A program made the translations under genes and the position numbers. A DNA stretch of 64,000 bases from JAAGZL01 sp050291725 (GTDB lineage Bacteria; Pseudomonadota; Gammaproteobacteria; Chromatiales; Chromatiaceae): positions 60,304 through 124,303 of the forward strand of contig JBNKKH010000028.1 in assembly GCA_050291725.1 (NCBI GenBank). Reading direction: 5' to 3'. Of this stretch, positions 8,210 through 17,311 are shown in pieces (the first letter of the stretch is position 1; each line of letters begins with the position of its first letter). The notes under the pieces were generated by a model. That model did not search any database. It was given only the letters and a program-made list of their open reading frames with translations, and was not told the DNA's origin.

Positions 8210-8788
8210 TTACCAATTCTCGGCCAGCAACTCAAAATGGGCCTGGGGGTGAATACATGCTGGACAACGCTCTGGAGCCTCGTCGCCCTCATGCAGATAA
8301 CCGCAGTTGCGACAGCGCCACACCACCTTGCCATCTCTTTTGAACACCTTTCCAGCTTTAAGGTTTTCTGCTAAATCACGATAGCGTTTTTCGTGCTGCT
8401 TCTCTGCTACAGCTATGGCTTCAAACGCATCCGCTACTGCAGCAAAACCCTCTTCTCTAGCGATCTTGGCACAGGCAGGATACATCTCTGTCCATTCGTG
8501 CTCTTCCCCAGCGGCTGCATGGAGTAGATTTTCCATGGTGGTACCGATCTTACCAGCAGGAAAGGTCTCGGTTATCTCTAGATCACCGCCATCAAGAAAT
8601 TTAAAGAAGCGCTTGGCATGCTCTTTTTCCTGGTTCGCTGTCTCTTCAAAGATATGAGATATCTGAACCAGACCCTCTTTTTTCGCTACTGCAGCGAAAA
8701 ATGTGTATCTATTGCGCGCCTGGGACTCTCCGGCAAAAGCCTTTAACAAATTCTTCTCTGTCTCAGTGCCTCTTATACTTTTTGCCAT
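8210..8788 (-). CDS. Rubrerythrin
   Basis: Diiron peroxidase that reduces hydrogen peroxide with electrons passed through its rubredoxin domain. Seen: 192 aa, N-terminal four-helix domain with the ExxH iron ligands (ETANQEKEHAKRF near 49-61 and VAEKQHEKRY near 128-136), then a C-terminal rubredoxin centre with Cys159, Cys162, Cys175 and Cys178. Normal length. GGAG precedes the ATG. With the neighbouring peroxiredoxin and superoxide reductase it forms an anaerobe-style oxidant defence. Confidence 0.95.
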   Translation of the reverse strand: MAKSIRGTETEKNLLKAFAGESQARNRYTFFAAVAKKEGLVQISHIFEETANQEKEHAKRFFKFLDGGDLEITETFPAGKIGTTMENLLHAAAGEEHEWTEMYPACAKIAREEGFAAVADAFEAIAVAEKQHEKRYRDLAENLKAGKVFKRDGKVVWRCRNCGYLHEGDEAPERCPACIHPQAHFELLAENW

Positions 8789-8882
8789 TGCTAAAACTCC
8801 AGCATATAAATTCGGAAACTATTGGATTGGTTAGTTTCCTATATGCCTGGCCACAGTGCAATGATCTATACATAGATTAACT

Positions 8883-9635
8883 CTAATCATCCTGCCAGTA
8901 GTGCTCCGTAGTTACATGCCCAGGTTTGCGTCTTAGGTTTTTCTCCAGACCTATACCTGACAACACCTCCTTGGTCTCTCTGATCATGTTGGGATTTCCG
9001 CAGATCATCACCTGGGACTGTTCTGGCTCTAGCTTCAATCCTACTCTCTGTTCCAGAGCGCCGGTTTTAATAGCATCCGGTATATGGCCCTGCATGGCAA
9101 AATCTGCTCTCTCTCTAGTTACAAAAGGCACCATAGTAAACCGGTTTGAATCACGCCCCTCAAACTCGGCTATGGCATCTTTGTAAACCAGGTCATCTAT
9201 ATGGCGCACCCCATGCACCAGTACAATCTTAGAGAAACGTCGCCAGGGCTCGTCGGTTTTGAGCATAGAGATAAAAGGACCAATAGCCGTTCCGGTGGCC
9301 AGCATCCAGAGATGTTCCGCCTCCGGCACCTCATCCAGGGTAAAGAATCCACTTGGATCTTTAGAGACCAATATTTGATCTCCCTCCTCAAGCCGACCCA
9401 AGCGACTGGTAAAATCCCCACCGGGAACCGTATTGAAATAGAACTCAAGTGCATCATTCGCAGGCGGGTTAACAAATGAGTAGGGGCGAGCGATACGCTC
9501 TCCACCCACATCCAATGCCAATTTTGTGTACTGGCCAGCACGGAATGGCTGCACCTGCGCATCCACCTCCAGTGTGAACAGCCCACCCCCATGATGGGTA
9601 TTTTTCAGCACCTTTCCCTCAACCCACTCACTCAT
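8883..9635 (-). CDS. fpr: Ferredoxin--NADP+ reductase (Fpr family)
   Basis: FAD enzyme exchanging electrons between NADPH and ferredoxin or flavodoxin. Seen: 250 aa; FAD-binding RPYSF at 50-54; NADP-binding region with GTAIGPFISML at about 115-125 and VHGVRHIDDLVYKD; an ICGNPNMI segment; the C-terminus ends in HYWQDD with a near-terminal aromatic residue as in the Fpr (bacterial subclass) family. Single-gene unit reading left. It could feed the 2Fe-2S ferredoxin at 37.7 kb or nitrogenase electron supply, but that is only inference. Confidence 0.93.
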   Translation of the reverse strand: MSEWVEGKVLKNTHHGGGLFTLEVDAQVQPFRAGQYTKLALDVGGERIARPYSFVNPPANDALEFYFNTVPGGDFTSRLGRLEEGDQILVSKDPSGFFTLDEVPEAEHLWMLATGTAIGPFISMLKTDEPWRRFSKIVLVHGVRHIDDLVYKDAIAEFEGRDSNRFTMVPFVTRERADFAMQGHIPDAIKTGALEQRVGLKLEPEQSQVMICGNPNMIRETKEVLSGIGLEKNLRRKPGHVTTEHYWQDD

Positions 9636-9819
9636 TGCATTATCCTATATTGTTAGGTAATAACATCACACTATAATAACATAGTATTGTACTTGGTTAT
9701 TAGGAATTCAAGGGTGACCAGGAGTTTTACCGCTAGTAAATCCATATGGTATCCATACTGGATTTTACCTATGAGCTAATGCATAGTGCCGAAACCGGCT
9801 AACGAGGAATTTTCTAAAG

Positions 9820-10803
9820 GTGAACAGATTGAGCAACTCCATACAGATAGAGCAGTTCGGTGACCACTCTGCACTAAAGCTAAAAAATATTGAGCTGCCT
9901 GAGCCAACCGGCGACCAAGTGCTAGTACAGCATGAGGCGATCGGAGTTAATTTTATCGACACCTATTACCGCTCTGGCCTCTACCATATGGAGCTACCAT
10001 CTGGCCTGGGCAATGAGGCGGCGGGTGTGGTTGCGGCTGTTGGAGAAAAAGTAACCAATGTGGCTGTGGGTGACAGGGTCTGCTATGTGACCGCTCCCCT
10101 GGGGGCATATTCTGACTCCCACATAGTTCCGGAAAATGTTGTTATAAAACTGCCAGATTCAATCTCCAGCAAAACCGCAGCCGCTATGATGCTAAAGGGG
10201 ATGACTGCAGCATATCTCCTGCTCAAAACCTACCCTATTACGTCAACAGACACCGTCCTTATTCACGCAGCAGCGGGGGGTGTGGGCTCTATACTAACTC
10301 AGTGGTCCAGAGCCATAGGGGCAACCACAATAGGCACAGTTGGTAATGCAGAAAAAGCAGAGCTGGCGAAACAGAACGGCTGTGATGAGGTGTTGCTCTA
10401 TCGAGAGGTGGATGTGCCGGCAGCCGTTAACGAAATAACCGCAAACAGAGGGGTAGATGTGGTCTACGATGGCGTGGGCAAAGACACCTTTAACCTCTCC
10501 CTGCAAAGTCTAAAAAGACGCGGCATGATGGTCAGCTTTGGCAACGCATCAGGTGCGGTGCCAGATTTCTCTCCTCTGCTACTCACCAAAATGGGCTCAC
10601 TCTACCTCACCCGCCCTTCCCTGTTTGATTATGTGGCCGAACCCGAAGAGCAGCAGTTTTTAGCAGATGCACTATTTGAACGAGTTGGCAGGGGAGACAT
10701 CTCAATTCAAATCAACAAAGAGTTCCCATTGGCAGAAGCTAGCAAGGCCCACAGCGCTCTGGAGAGCGGAGCTACCACTGGATCAATCATACTGATTCCA
10801 TAG
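9820..10803 (+). CDS. NADPH:quinone oxidoreductase, zinc-independent MDR superfamily
   Basis: Medium-chain dehydrogenase/reductase of the QorA (zeta-crystallin-like) group, which reduces quinones with NADPH. Seen: 327 aa, N-terminal GroES-like domain (GVNFIDTYYRSGLY, GNEAAGVV), Rossmann motif HAAAGGVGSI at about 148-157, and GVDVVYDGVG. Zinc ligands are absent, as in this group. The start is uncertain: GTG at 9820 has a distant GAGG; a TTG at 9829 has AAGG at better spacing and gives a QorA-like N-terminus. Confidence 0.92.
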   Translation: MNRLSNSIQIEQFGDHSALKLKNIELPEPTGDQVLVQHEAIGVNFIDTYYRSGLYHMELPSGLGNEAAGVVAAVGEKVTNVAVGDRVCYVTAPLGAYSDSHIVPENVVIKLPDSISSKTAAAMMLKGMTAAYLLLKTYPITSTDTVLIHAAAGGVGSILTQWSRAIGATTIGTVGNAEKAELAKQNGCDEVLLYREVDVPAAVNEITANRGVDVVYDGVGKDTFNLSLQSLKRRGMMVSFGNASGAVPDFSPLLLTKMGSLYLTRPSLFDYVAEPEEQQFLADALFERVGRGDISIQINKEFPLAEASKAHSALESGATTGSIILIP

Positions 10804-10829
10804 ATACTCTATGCATCAGCGAGAACTAC

Positions 10830-11192
10830 CTACTCCTTAACCGGCTTACGATTGGTTCCGATTACTCGCAGAAACTCCATAGTTGCACCGAAGAAATCCT
10901 TGCCCAAATCCTCTTCACAAATAAGATGAACCCTACGCATGGCGCTCTTTGGGTCCACTCCCTGCATAACATCAATACCGGTAGCCATGGTCAGACCACT
11001 AATATAGCCGGTAAGCCAATCACGAAAACGAAAATACTCCCAAACCTTATCCTGGTTTCCAGTCTCCTTCTCTTTATAAGCGGCCACATATGATGAGCAG
11101 CTCTTAGTGCCATAACCCCAAACCTTAGGCGTTATGCTCTCAGCCTGAACAGATGTAGAAAGTAGAAGCAAAATAAGCAGTATCGATCTCAC
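10830..11192 (-). CDS. Hypothetical secreted protein
   Basis: No function recognised. Seen: about 120 aa starting at a GTG (11192) with AAGGAC upstream, a clear signal peptide (RSILLILLLLSTSVQA), then a small domain with two Cys (SCSSYV and LICEED), a WLTGYISGLT motif and a DFF segment. The pattern Cys-W-x-G-Y-x-S-G-Cys resembles small periplasmic proteins of the Rap1a/Tai-like type found in many proteobacteria, but this is a weak pattern match. An upstream ATG at 11264 would bury the signal peptide. Confidence 0.65.
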   Translation of the reverse strand: MRSILLILLLLSTSVQAESITPKVWGYGTKSCSSYVAAYKEKETGNQDKVWEYFRFRDWLTGYISGLTMATGIDVMQGVDPKSAMRRVHLICEEDLGKDFFGATMEFLRVIGTNRKPVKE

Positions 11193-11359
11193 AGTGATTG
11201 TCCTTGAAGTAGTGAATGTAGATAAACCAAAGATATCATATGCAGCTACAGTATGAGCTGACAACTGTATTATTTGGATGATTAGAGGCTACCAACAGGT
11301 AACTAGTAGTTGCTGCTGCAACTGCTTAGGAGACCATGTGGATGGCAAACACAAAAGAA

Positions 11360-11386
11360 AAAGGGTTAGCATTATGCTAACCCTTT
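11360..11386 (-). terminator. Terminator hairpin after tRNA-Lys
   Basis: A perfect 12-bp stem (AAAGGGTTAGCA with its complement) and a very short loop, followed on the minus strand by TTCTTTT. It lies nine bases past the tRNA 3' end. The plus-strand side also has GTTTT, so it might work both ways. Confidence 0.8.
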
Positions 11387-11394
11387 GTTTTATA

Positions 11395-11470
11395 TGGTGG
11401 GACGTATAGGAATCGAACCTATGACCAATGGATTAAAAATCCACTGCTCTACCGACTGAGCTAACGTCCC
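11395..11470 (-). tRNA. tRNA-Lys (anticodon UUU)
   Basis: On the minus strand a full cloverleaf: acceptor GGGACGT paired with ACGTCCC, D-arm GCTCAGTCGGTAGAGC, anticodon stem GTGGA/TCCAT with loop TTTTTAA (anticodon TTT), T-arm with GGTTCGATTCC, discriminator A and an encoded CCA (11395-11397). Confidence 0.97.
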
Positions 11471-11536
11471 GATAGATCGAAGCGCGTGATTATACCGGAC
11501 GTTTCTCCCCTGTCAAAGCGGTATAGTGTAAACAGG

Positions 11537-12745
11537 CTAAACTGCTTCCAGCTTTCTCATCCCCTTTGGCAGCAGGCGTAAATCCACCATGCCGGTGATC
11601 AGGGACTTTCTGAAACTGGCCTCCTCTTCATATACCAGCTTGTAGTACTGGATTTTCATGGTAAGGGCGCTTCCCAGAATTATGCTACCCAGGGCGATAA
11701 ATGATCCCAGGGCAATGGTGGAAACACCGCTAACCCCCTGGCCCAGAGTACACCCCATAGCTAGAACACCGCCAATACCCATAAGAACAGCACCGATCAG
11801 GTGGTTGATAAAATCTTTAATATTGGCAAACCACTCAATCCGGAAGCTGCCACTAATGATAGAGTAGAAAAAGGAGCCAACAATCACTCCTAACAGGCTC
11901 GCCACACCAAATGTGATTAGGTTAAGGTCTATCCCACTTTGGAGAACTACCAGGCTTTCACTCATAGGGTTTACAAAGGTAAAAGATTGCGGCCCCACTC
12001 CAGGCGGCGGCACATCCATGAATTCCGCGGTCTCAACCCACTCCTGACCGATGCTGCTTGACGTTATATACCAGGCCAGCATGGTGAGCAGGCCGATGCT
12101 GATACCTGCTAGCACCAGTTCGCCACTGGTGCGGAAATCCTTTGATTTAAAGATGATCCACAGCAGAACCAGAGCAAGAGCAGTCCCAATATACAGATTT
12201 AGACCAGCTGGATTGTCCATGCCAGCGAGACTGCCCAGGATGGTTCCGATACTCTGATCTTCAATACCCATGGTGGCCAAATCAGGGCTTATAGGGACCA
12301 TCCAGCTATGGAATACCACCCCATAGAAATCGGTACGGGTCATGACGTAGGCTGCTAACCCAACCACTATAAATACAACAATGGACTTCAGATTACCTCC
12401 GCCAATACGAATTAAATTCTTATTGGCGCAGCCGGATGCCAGAGTCATGCCCACACCGAACATTACTCCGCCCAGGATATATCTTGGCCAGAAGAACATG
12501 CTGCTACGGTAGGGCACGCGGGAGCCGGCAATATCTATAATGCCGGTTGCTTCAAACCAGATTAGGCCAATTACGGCCACGGCTATGGCTAAGAACCAGG
12601 ATCTGAGCCGACGCGTATCGCCCATATTGATCCAGTCTGAAACTGCACCCATAGTGCAGAAATTTGTGCCGTTGGCTACCGCACCCAGGACTAAACCCAG
12701 GACAGCACCCATCAGTACTACCTGTGTAGTAATTTCCAATTCCAT
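11537..12745 (-). CDS. YeeE/YedE family (sulf_transp) membrane transporter
   Basis: Integral membrane importer of the family that includes TsuA, a thiosulfate channel; family members in sulfur oxidisers are proposed to move sulfur-containing compounds. Seen: 402 aa, about nine or ten hydrophobic segments and two related halves, each with a conserved Cys-Gly pattern (NGTNFCTMGAVSDW near residue 30, TLASGCANKNLIRIGGGN near 105-120, LAMGCTLGQGVSG near 330). GGAGGAGG lies close upstream of the ATG. No tusA-like gene is adjacent, unlike many YeeE loci. Substrate is not shown by sequence. Confidence 0.88.
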   Translation of the reverse strand: MELEITTQVVLMGAVLGLVLGAVANGTNFCTMGAVSDWINMGDTRRLRSWFLAIAVAVIGLIWFEATGIIDIAGSRVPYRSSMFFWPRYILGGVMFGVGMTLASGCANKNLIRIGGGNLKSIVVFIVVGLAAYVMTRTDFYGVVFHSWMVPISPDLATMGIEDQSIGTILGSLAGMDNPAGLNLYIGTALALVLLWIIFKSKDFRTSGELVLAGISIGLLTMLAWYITSSSIGQEWVETAEFMDVPPPGVGPQSFTFVNPMSESLVVLQSGIDLNLITFGVASLLGVIVGSFFYSIISGSFRIEWFANIKDFINHLIGAVLMGIGGVLAMGCTLGQGVSGVSTIALGSFIALGSIILGSALTMKIQYYKLVYEEEASFRKSLITGMVDLRLLPKGMRKLEAV

Positions 12746-13051
12746 ACCCTCCTCCGGTATAAAAATGCCGCATTGTCTCCGGGTTCTTCAGGAACCTCTT
12801 TTTACACATAGTAGCGCATAAAATAGCCGCTTAACCAGCCAATGACATCTATAATGGCGCAATATACTTTTATGACTTAACTCAATTAAACTATATTTAA
12901 GGCGAATTTAAGTTGTATTTGATTAATAGGAATTTTTATCCTAATTATAATGCCAGGGTTGGCAAAACAGCTTATGTTGTATTGGAAAAGTCCAGTCCAC
13001 TGGAAAAAAGCTGTACCTGACATATGACCCGGAGGAGCTGACTGCTACGGG
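12746..13051. other. Intergenic region, no gene seen
   Basis: About 300 AT-rich bases between the YeeE transporter start and the queC stop. It should contain the transporter promoter. I see no ORF, riboswitch-like core or strong hairpin. Confidence 0.5.
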
Positions 13052-13720
13052 TTATTGGTAGCTGGTTGGATCAGGGACTCCTGCATCTGCAAATCCCTGA
13101 GCCCTTAAACGGCAGGAGTCACATACTCCACAGGCCTTGCCATTGCTGTCGGCCTGATAACAGGAGACGGTAGCGGCATAATCCACCCCAAGGCCTGTTC
13201 CTTGCTGGATTATCTCTGCCTTGGTCAAATTCACCAAAGGGGCATGAATCTGAAAGCCACTGCCCTCCACCCCTGCTTTGGTAGCTAGATTGGCCATGGT
13301 TGCGTAGGCCTCAAGAAATTCTGGGCGACAATCTGGATAACCGGAGTAGTCAACCGCATTTACCCCAATGAATATATCCCTGGCTCCCAGCACTTCGGCC
13401 CAACCCAGGGCCAAGGAGAGAAATATGGTGTTGCGGGCGGGGACATAGGTCACCGGTATGCCGCTGCCCTCCTGTTCAGGCACATCTATAGAGATATCTG
13501 TAAGTGCCGAGCCACCAAAGGAGTCCAGAGCGATGGGAATGGTGCGATGCTCTTCCACCCCGATGGAGTTGGCTACACGCTCCGCTGCCTGCAACTCAGA
13601 CGAGTGGCGCTGGCCATAGCTCATGCTGAGGGCATAACACTTAAACCCCTGCTGTTTGGCCATGGCCAGGGTTGTGGCCGAATCCAAGCCTCCGGAAAGT
13701 AGTACTACCGCCTTTTTCAT
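13052..13720 (-). CDS. queC: 7-cyano-7-deazaguanine synthase QueC
   Basis: ATP-dependent conversion of 7-carboxy-7-deazaguanine to preQ0 in queuosine biosynthesis. Seen: 222 aa, PP-loop SGGLDSAT at 9-16, and the C-terminal zinc site of four Cys (CYQADSNGKACGVCDSC region near 190-205). Family blocks YGQRHSSEL and FIGVNAVDYSGYPDC are present. It follows queE by 18 bases in the same direction, so QueE product passes to QueC from one transcript. Confidence 0.97.
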   Translation of the reverse strand: MKKAVVLLSGGLDSATTLAMAKQQGFKCYALSMSYGQRHSSELQAAERVANSIGVEEHRTIPIALDSFGGSALTDISIDVPEQEGSGIPVTYVPARNTIFLSLALGWAEVLGARDIFIGVNAVDYSGYPDCRPEFLEAYATMANLATKAGVEGSGFQIHAPLVNLTKAEIIQQGTGLGVDYAATVSCYQADSNGKACGVCDSCRLRAQGFADAGVPDPTSYQ

Positions 13721-13738
13721 ATTTTGCCCATTTCCACT

Positions 13739-14380
13739 CTATTTACCTTTGGCATCGCCCCAGAGCTGTTTGTGTAGCTGCATCTGAAAACGTACAGGTA
13801 ATCGGTCACCTAGTATCCACTCAGCCAAATCTGTGGGATTCTGCTCCCCATAGGCCGGCAACATTAATATCTCCGCAACACTCTCCAGAGAGTTTTGCTG
13901 AATAATATCTCGAGACCAGATGTAGTCTGCTTCATCACATATTACAAATTTGATCTGATCACTGCGAGAGAGATGGGCGAAATTGGAAAACAGATTCTTC
14001 TCCGCCTCCCCGGAGCCTGGGGTTTTTATATCCATGACTTTGGTAACCCTGGAATCAACCTCAGATAGATCCAACGCACCACTGGTTTCCAGTGAAACTA
14101 GATAACCTGCATCACATAAGCTAGTTAACAGCTCTAAACAGGGCTCTTGGGCCAGAGGCTCACCTCCGGTTACCGTTATCTGCTTACAGCCAAATGATGC
14201 AATGCGCTCCAGTACTGCATCCAGGTTCATCTCCTCCCCACCCCTAAATGCGTAGGCGGTATCACAGTAACTGCAGCGCAGGGGGCAGCCGCTAAGGCGC
14301 ACAAATACCGTGGGCAAACCAACGGTGTTGGACTCCCCTTGGAGTGAATAGAATATTTCGCTTATATGCAAACTAGCCAT
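13739..14380 (-). CDS. queE: 7-carboxy-7-deazaguanine synthase QueE
   Basis: Radical SAM enzyme contracting the ring of 6-carboxytetrahydropterin in queuosine biosynthesis. Seen: 213 aa, FYSLQGES near residue 10, cluster motif CPLRCSYC (Cys32, Cys36, Cys39) and TVTGGEPL for SAM binding. Normal length. Forms a queE-queC pair downstream of the tol-pal operon, separated from it by a terminator at 14405-14426. QueD is not in the window. Confidence 0.96.
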   Translation of the reverse strand: MASLHISEIFYSLQGESNTVGLPTVFVRLSGCPLRCSYCDTAYAFRGGEEMNLDAVLERIASFGCKQITVTGGEPLAQEPCLELLTSLCDAGYLVSLETSGALDLSEVDSRVTKVMDIKTPGSGEAEKNLFSNFAHLSRSDQIKFVICDEADYIWSRDIIQQNSLESVAEILMLPAYGEQNPTDLAEWILGDRLPVRFQMQLHKQLWGDAKGK

Positions 14381-14404
14381 GCCAGATATCTATCATAACT
14401 AAAA

Positions 14405-14426
14405 GAGGGGCATCAAGATGCCCCTC
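14405..14426 (-). terminator. Rho-independent terminator after cpoB
   Basis: A perfect nine- to ten-base stem (GAGGGGCATC and GATGCCCCTC) with a tiny loop, followed on the minus strand by TTTTAGTT. It lies 26 bases after the cpoB stop and 25 bases before queE, so it separates tol-pal from the que genes. Confidence 0.8.
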
Positions 14427-14451
14427 GGTAATCATACATTGGGATTGTCTT

Positions 14452-15462
14452 CTAATGGCCCTGAGAGCGTATCTTACTCAGGCGTTTTTTCGCCAGTTGG
14501 CTCGCAGTGGAGTTGGGATAGCGATTCACCACATTTTTTAAGGTCTCATTCGCTGCTGACCACTGCTTCTTCTCATACTGAATATAGCCAATTTTCAACA
14601 TAGCATCTGACACTTTAGTGCTGCGCGGATAATCTGTAATAACCTTCTTGAACTCGGTATTGGCGGCATCAAAGTTCCTAGTTACATAGTTGGCCTCAGC
14701 CAACCAGTACTGGGCGTTATCTGCCAATCTGCTGTTAGGATATTTTGTCAGAAATGAACGAAATGAGCGTACCGCTTGGTCATACTTCCTATCCATAAGC
14801 AGGTTGAAGGCTGTCTGGTAGCTAGATTTTTCACCTTTGGCCTCTCTATACGGGGTGGAGCTCCTGGGCGCTACAGCTACTGTAGTGGTCTGCAACTGTC
14901 CAGGAGAGCTTGGTGCCGCTGCCGACGCAGAGGAAGAACTGACTACCGGAGGAAGTTTTGCCCCCCCAGTTTGATATTGCCTACCGCTAGCAGCAGGCTG
15001 GTTGGCTTCAGGTGAAATTGGGGTAGATTCCCAATTTGGCTCACCAGCAGGCTCAGGCGCCTGAGCTGGAGCCTGAGCCCGATTTTGCGCAGGATCCACA
15101 GCAGGTGGTGTCATGGGAGCAGAGGCATCTATCGGCATACTGGAAGGGGTCTCTCCAGTTATCTTGGATATCCTCTGATCCATGTCATTATAGAAGTCCA
15201 TCTGGCGCTTTTTCAGGCCTTCCATATCGTGGCTCTGCAACTCCACATCACCTCTAAGCTGCTGAATCTCCTGCTGCATACTATCCAGACGCAGAACAAT
15301 AGTAGAGAGGGTGCTGATACGACGCTCTAACGTCTGCACCCTCTGCTCTAAGGATGCTCCATTGGACGATCCACTGCTGTTATCTCTCTTAGAAGAGAAA
15401 AAGTCGAGTGCCTGTACTGGCACAGCCAAGAACAAAACCAAAGCAGCAACAAGAAGCCTCAT
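14452..15462 (-). CDS. cpoB: Tol-Pal system protein CpoB (YbgF)
   Basis: Periplasmic protein that coordinates peptidoglycan synthesis with Tol-driven outer-membrane constriction. Seen: about 336 aa; signal peptide MRLLVAALVLFLAVPVQA; an N-terminal trimerising coiled coil (about 30-95, LEQRVQTLERRISTL); a long Pro/Ala/Ser-rich linker (about 110-205) that is longer than in E. coli; and C-terminal TPR repeats (YQTAFNLLMDRKYDQAV, NAQYWLAEANY, SDAMLKIGYIQY). Start chosen at the second ATG (15462), eight bases after AAGGA. Last gene of the tol-pal operon. Confidence 0.95.
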   Translation of the reverse strand: MRLLVAALVLFLAVPVQALDFFSSKRDNSSGSSNGASLEQRVQTLERRISTLSTIVLRLDSMQQEIQQLRGDVELQSHDMEGLKKRQMDFYNDMDQRISKITGETPSSMPIDASAPMTPPAVDPAQNRAQAPAQAPEPAGEPNWESTPISPEANQPAASGRQYQTGGAKLPPVVSSSSASAAAPSSPGQLQTTTVAVAPRSSTPYREAKGEKSSYQTAFNLLMDRKYDQAVRSFRSFLTKYPNSRLADNAQYWLAEANYVTRNFDAANTEFKKVITDYPRSTKVSDAMLKIGYIQYEKKQWSAANETLKNVVNRYPNSTASQLAKKRLSKIRSQGH

Positions 15463-15481
15463 ACACATCTTCCTTTAGAGA

Positions 15482-15985
15482 TTAGTAGCGCAGCTCTACG
15501 CGGCGATTAGTTGACCATGAGGGCTCGTTAGATGCGATATCCAACGGACGCTCTTCACCATAGCTAATAGTTGAAATCTGCCTTTCAGAGGCGCCTTGAG
15601 CCAGCAACAACCTCTTAACGGCAATAGCACGACGCTCACCCAGAGCAATGTTGTACTCTCTTGAGCCACGCTCGTCAGCATGTCCTTCAACCGAAACACG
15701 CACATCAGGATTAGCTGCCAGATAGGAGCCATGAGCCACCACAATATCTCTGTAGTCAGCTGGAATTTCACTCAGATCATAACCAAAGTAGATAATCTTG
15801 GTTGAGAGTGGACTGTTGGGATCTTCCAGAGGACTACCAGTCCAGGCACCCCCTTCAGAAGCACCGGCAGTTCCTGCATCTGTAACATCGGCAGCATCAT
15901 CATCCACACCTGGCATACTAGAACAGCCAGCCAGAGAAAATACCACGGCCAATACTGGTACTAATTTAAACATTTTCAATTTCAT
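15482..15985 (-). CDS. pal: Peptidoglycan-associated lipoprotein Pal
   Basis: Outer-membrane lipoprotein that binds peptidoglycan and TolB. Seen: about 167 aa; lipoprotein signal with lipobox LAGC (lipidated Cys21 with the ATG at 15985); acidic Ala/Gly linker; C-terminal OmpA-like domain with IIYFGYDLSEI, VEGHADERGSREYN and GERRA, the diaminopimelate-binding motifs. A TTG at 15994 sits too close to GAGGA to be the better start. Confidence 0.97.
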   Translation of the reverse strand: MKLKMFKLVPVLAVVFSLAGCSSMPGVDDDAADVTDAGTAGASEGGAWTGSPLEDPNSPLSTKIIYFGYDLSEIPADYRDIVVAHGSYLAANPDVRVSVEGHADERGSREYNIALGERRAIAVKRLLLAQGASERQISTISYGEERPLDIASNEPSWSTNRRVELRY

Positions 15986-15999
15986 TTCTGTCAATTCCT

Positions 16000-17301
16000 C
16001 TATCTTGATCGACTAAACGGGGACCATGCTGGCTCACGTACGTCTCCAACCTGGAGAGCCAACCTCTGTTTTACACTTCCATCTATAGAAACTGCCGCCA
16101 ACTCCCCCTTGCCACGAATTTTGGTTGCATATATTACCATGCTACCGTTCGGAGCGAAGCTTGGAGACTCATCCAAACGCCCTGGACTAAGAAGCCTCAT
16201 AGAATTTGTCTTGAGATCCAGTAACGCTATACGAAAAGCCCCAGCTTTTCTGTTAACCATCGCAAGTAGTTTACCATCCGGCGAGTATGTAGGACGGGCA
16301 TTATATTTGCCTTTGTAGCTAACACGCTGAACTTTGCCGCCAAATGCTGAAACCTTATAGATTTGTGGCTGCCCACCGCGGGAAGAGGTAAATGCAACAT
16401 ATTTACCATCTGGAGACCAAGTAGGCTCGGTGTCAATTCCATAATGTTTAGTTAGCCTAGTGAGAGATTTAGTCTGCAAATCAAGCACATACACATCTGG
16501 ATTGCCGTCCTTAGATAGGGTCAGAGCCAACTTCCTGCCATCCGGGGACCAGGCTGGGGCTCCATTTATCCCTTTGAAGGACGCAACCTTCTGGCGCTTG
16601 CCGGTATATACGCCCTGTATATATATGGATGATTTCCTGCCCTCAAACGATACGTAGGCTAATTTACGCCCATCCGGCGACCAGGATGGAGACATCAGCG
16701 GCTCAGTTGATGTAACTATGGTCTGTGGGTTGTAGCCGTCTGCATCTGCCACCTGCAGGACAATATTCTTTTTACCGCCGCGGGTACCCACGGAGGTAAC
16801 ATAAGCCACCTTGGTCGAAAAAGCCCCTCTCTTGCCGGTAATCTTTTCGTAGATAATATCCGCTATGTGGTGAGCGGTGGCACGCAGATCGCGCTCGTTG
16901 GTCGGTACGTTGTAGCCTGTCAACCGCTCCTGCTTAAACACATCAAACAGCTGAAACTTAACCATATATTGACCTGAACCCTGGGATTGCACCTCTCCAA
17001 CCACCAGGTTATCCATCTTCAATACGCGCCAATCCTTAAACTGCACCTCTTTCTCATTTTTGGGACGGGAAAGCATATCCTCTACCGGCATAGGCCGGAA
17101 CATACCACTGCGCGCTAGGTCTGCTCGAATAATCTCGGCAATGTCTTGACTAGGTCCCTGACCTCCTCCAGTCCAGGCGAAGGGAACCACCGCAATAGGC
17201 TGGGCACCCTGAGCCCCCTCGGTGATACGAATAGTCAGGGGCGCAGCTACCGATTGCTGATGCATCAGACATAACAACAGAAATAGTAAAATTTTTCTCA
17301 T
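16000..17301 (-). CDS. tolB: Tol-Pal system beta-propeller protein TolB
   Basis: Periplasmic Tol component that binds Pal and is displaced by TolA. Seen: 433 aa from the ATG at 17301, signal peptide RKILLFLLLCLMHQQSVAA, N-terminal alpha/beta domain (IAVVPFAW, ARSGMFRPM) and a C-terminal six-bladed propeller with repeated SPDGRKLA and WSPDG motifs. The frame is open upstream into tolA (to 17427), but that stretch has no signal peptide and overlaps tolA. Ten bases separate it from the tolA stop. Confidence 0.96.
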   Translation of the reverse strand: MRKILLFLLLCLMHQQSVAAPLTIRITEGAQGAQPIAVVPFAWTGGGQGPSQDIAEIIRADLARSGMFRPMPVEDMLSRPKNEKEVQFKDWRVLKMDNLVVGEVQSQGSGQYMVKFQLFDVFKQERLTGYNVPTNERDLRATAHHIADIIYEKITGKRGAFSTKVAYVTSVGTRGGKKNIVLQVADADGYNPQTIVTSTEPLMSPSWSPDGRKLAYVSFEGRKSSIYIQGVYTGKRQKVASFKGINGAPAWSPDGRKLALTLSKDGNPDVYVLDLQTKSLTRLTKHYGIDTEPTWSPDGKYVAFTSSRGGQPQIYKVSAFGGKVQRVSYKGKYNARPTYSPDGKLLAMVNRKAGAFRIALLDLKTNSMRLLSPGRLDESPSFAPNGSMVIYATKIRGKGELAAVSIDGSVKQRLALQVGDVREPAWSPFSRSR

Positions 17302-17311
17302 AACAGTTTTG

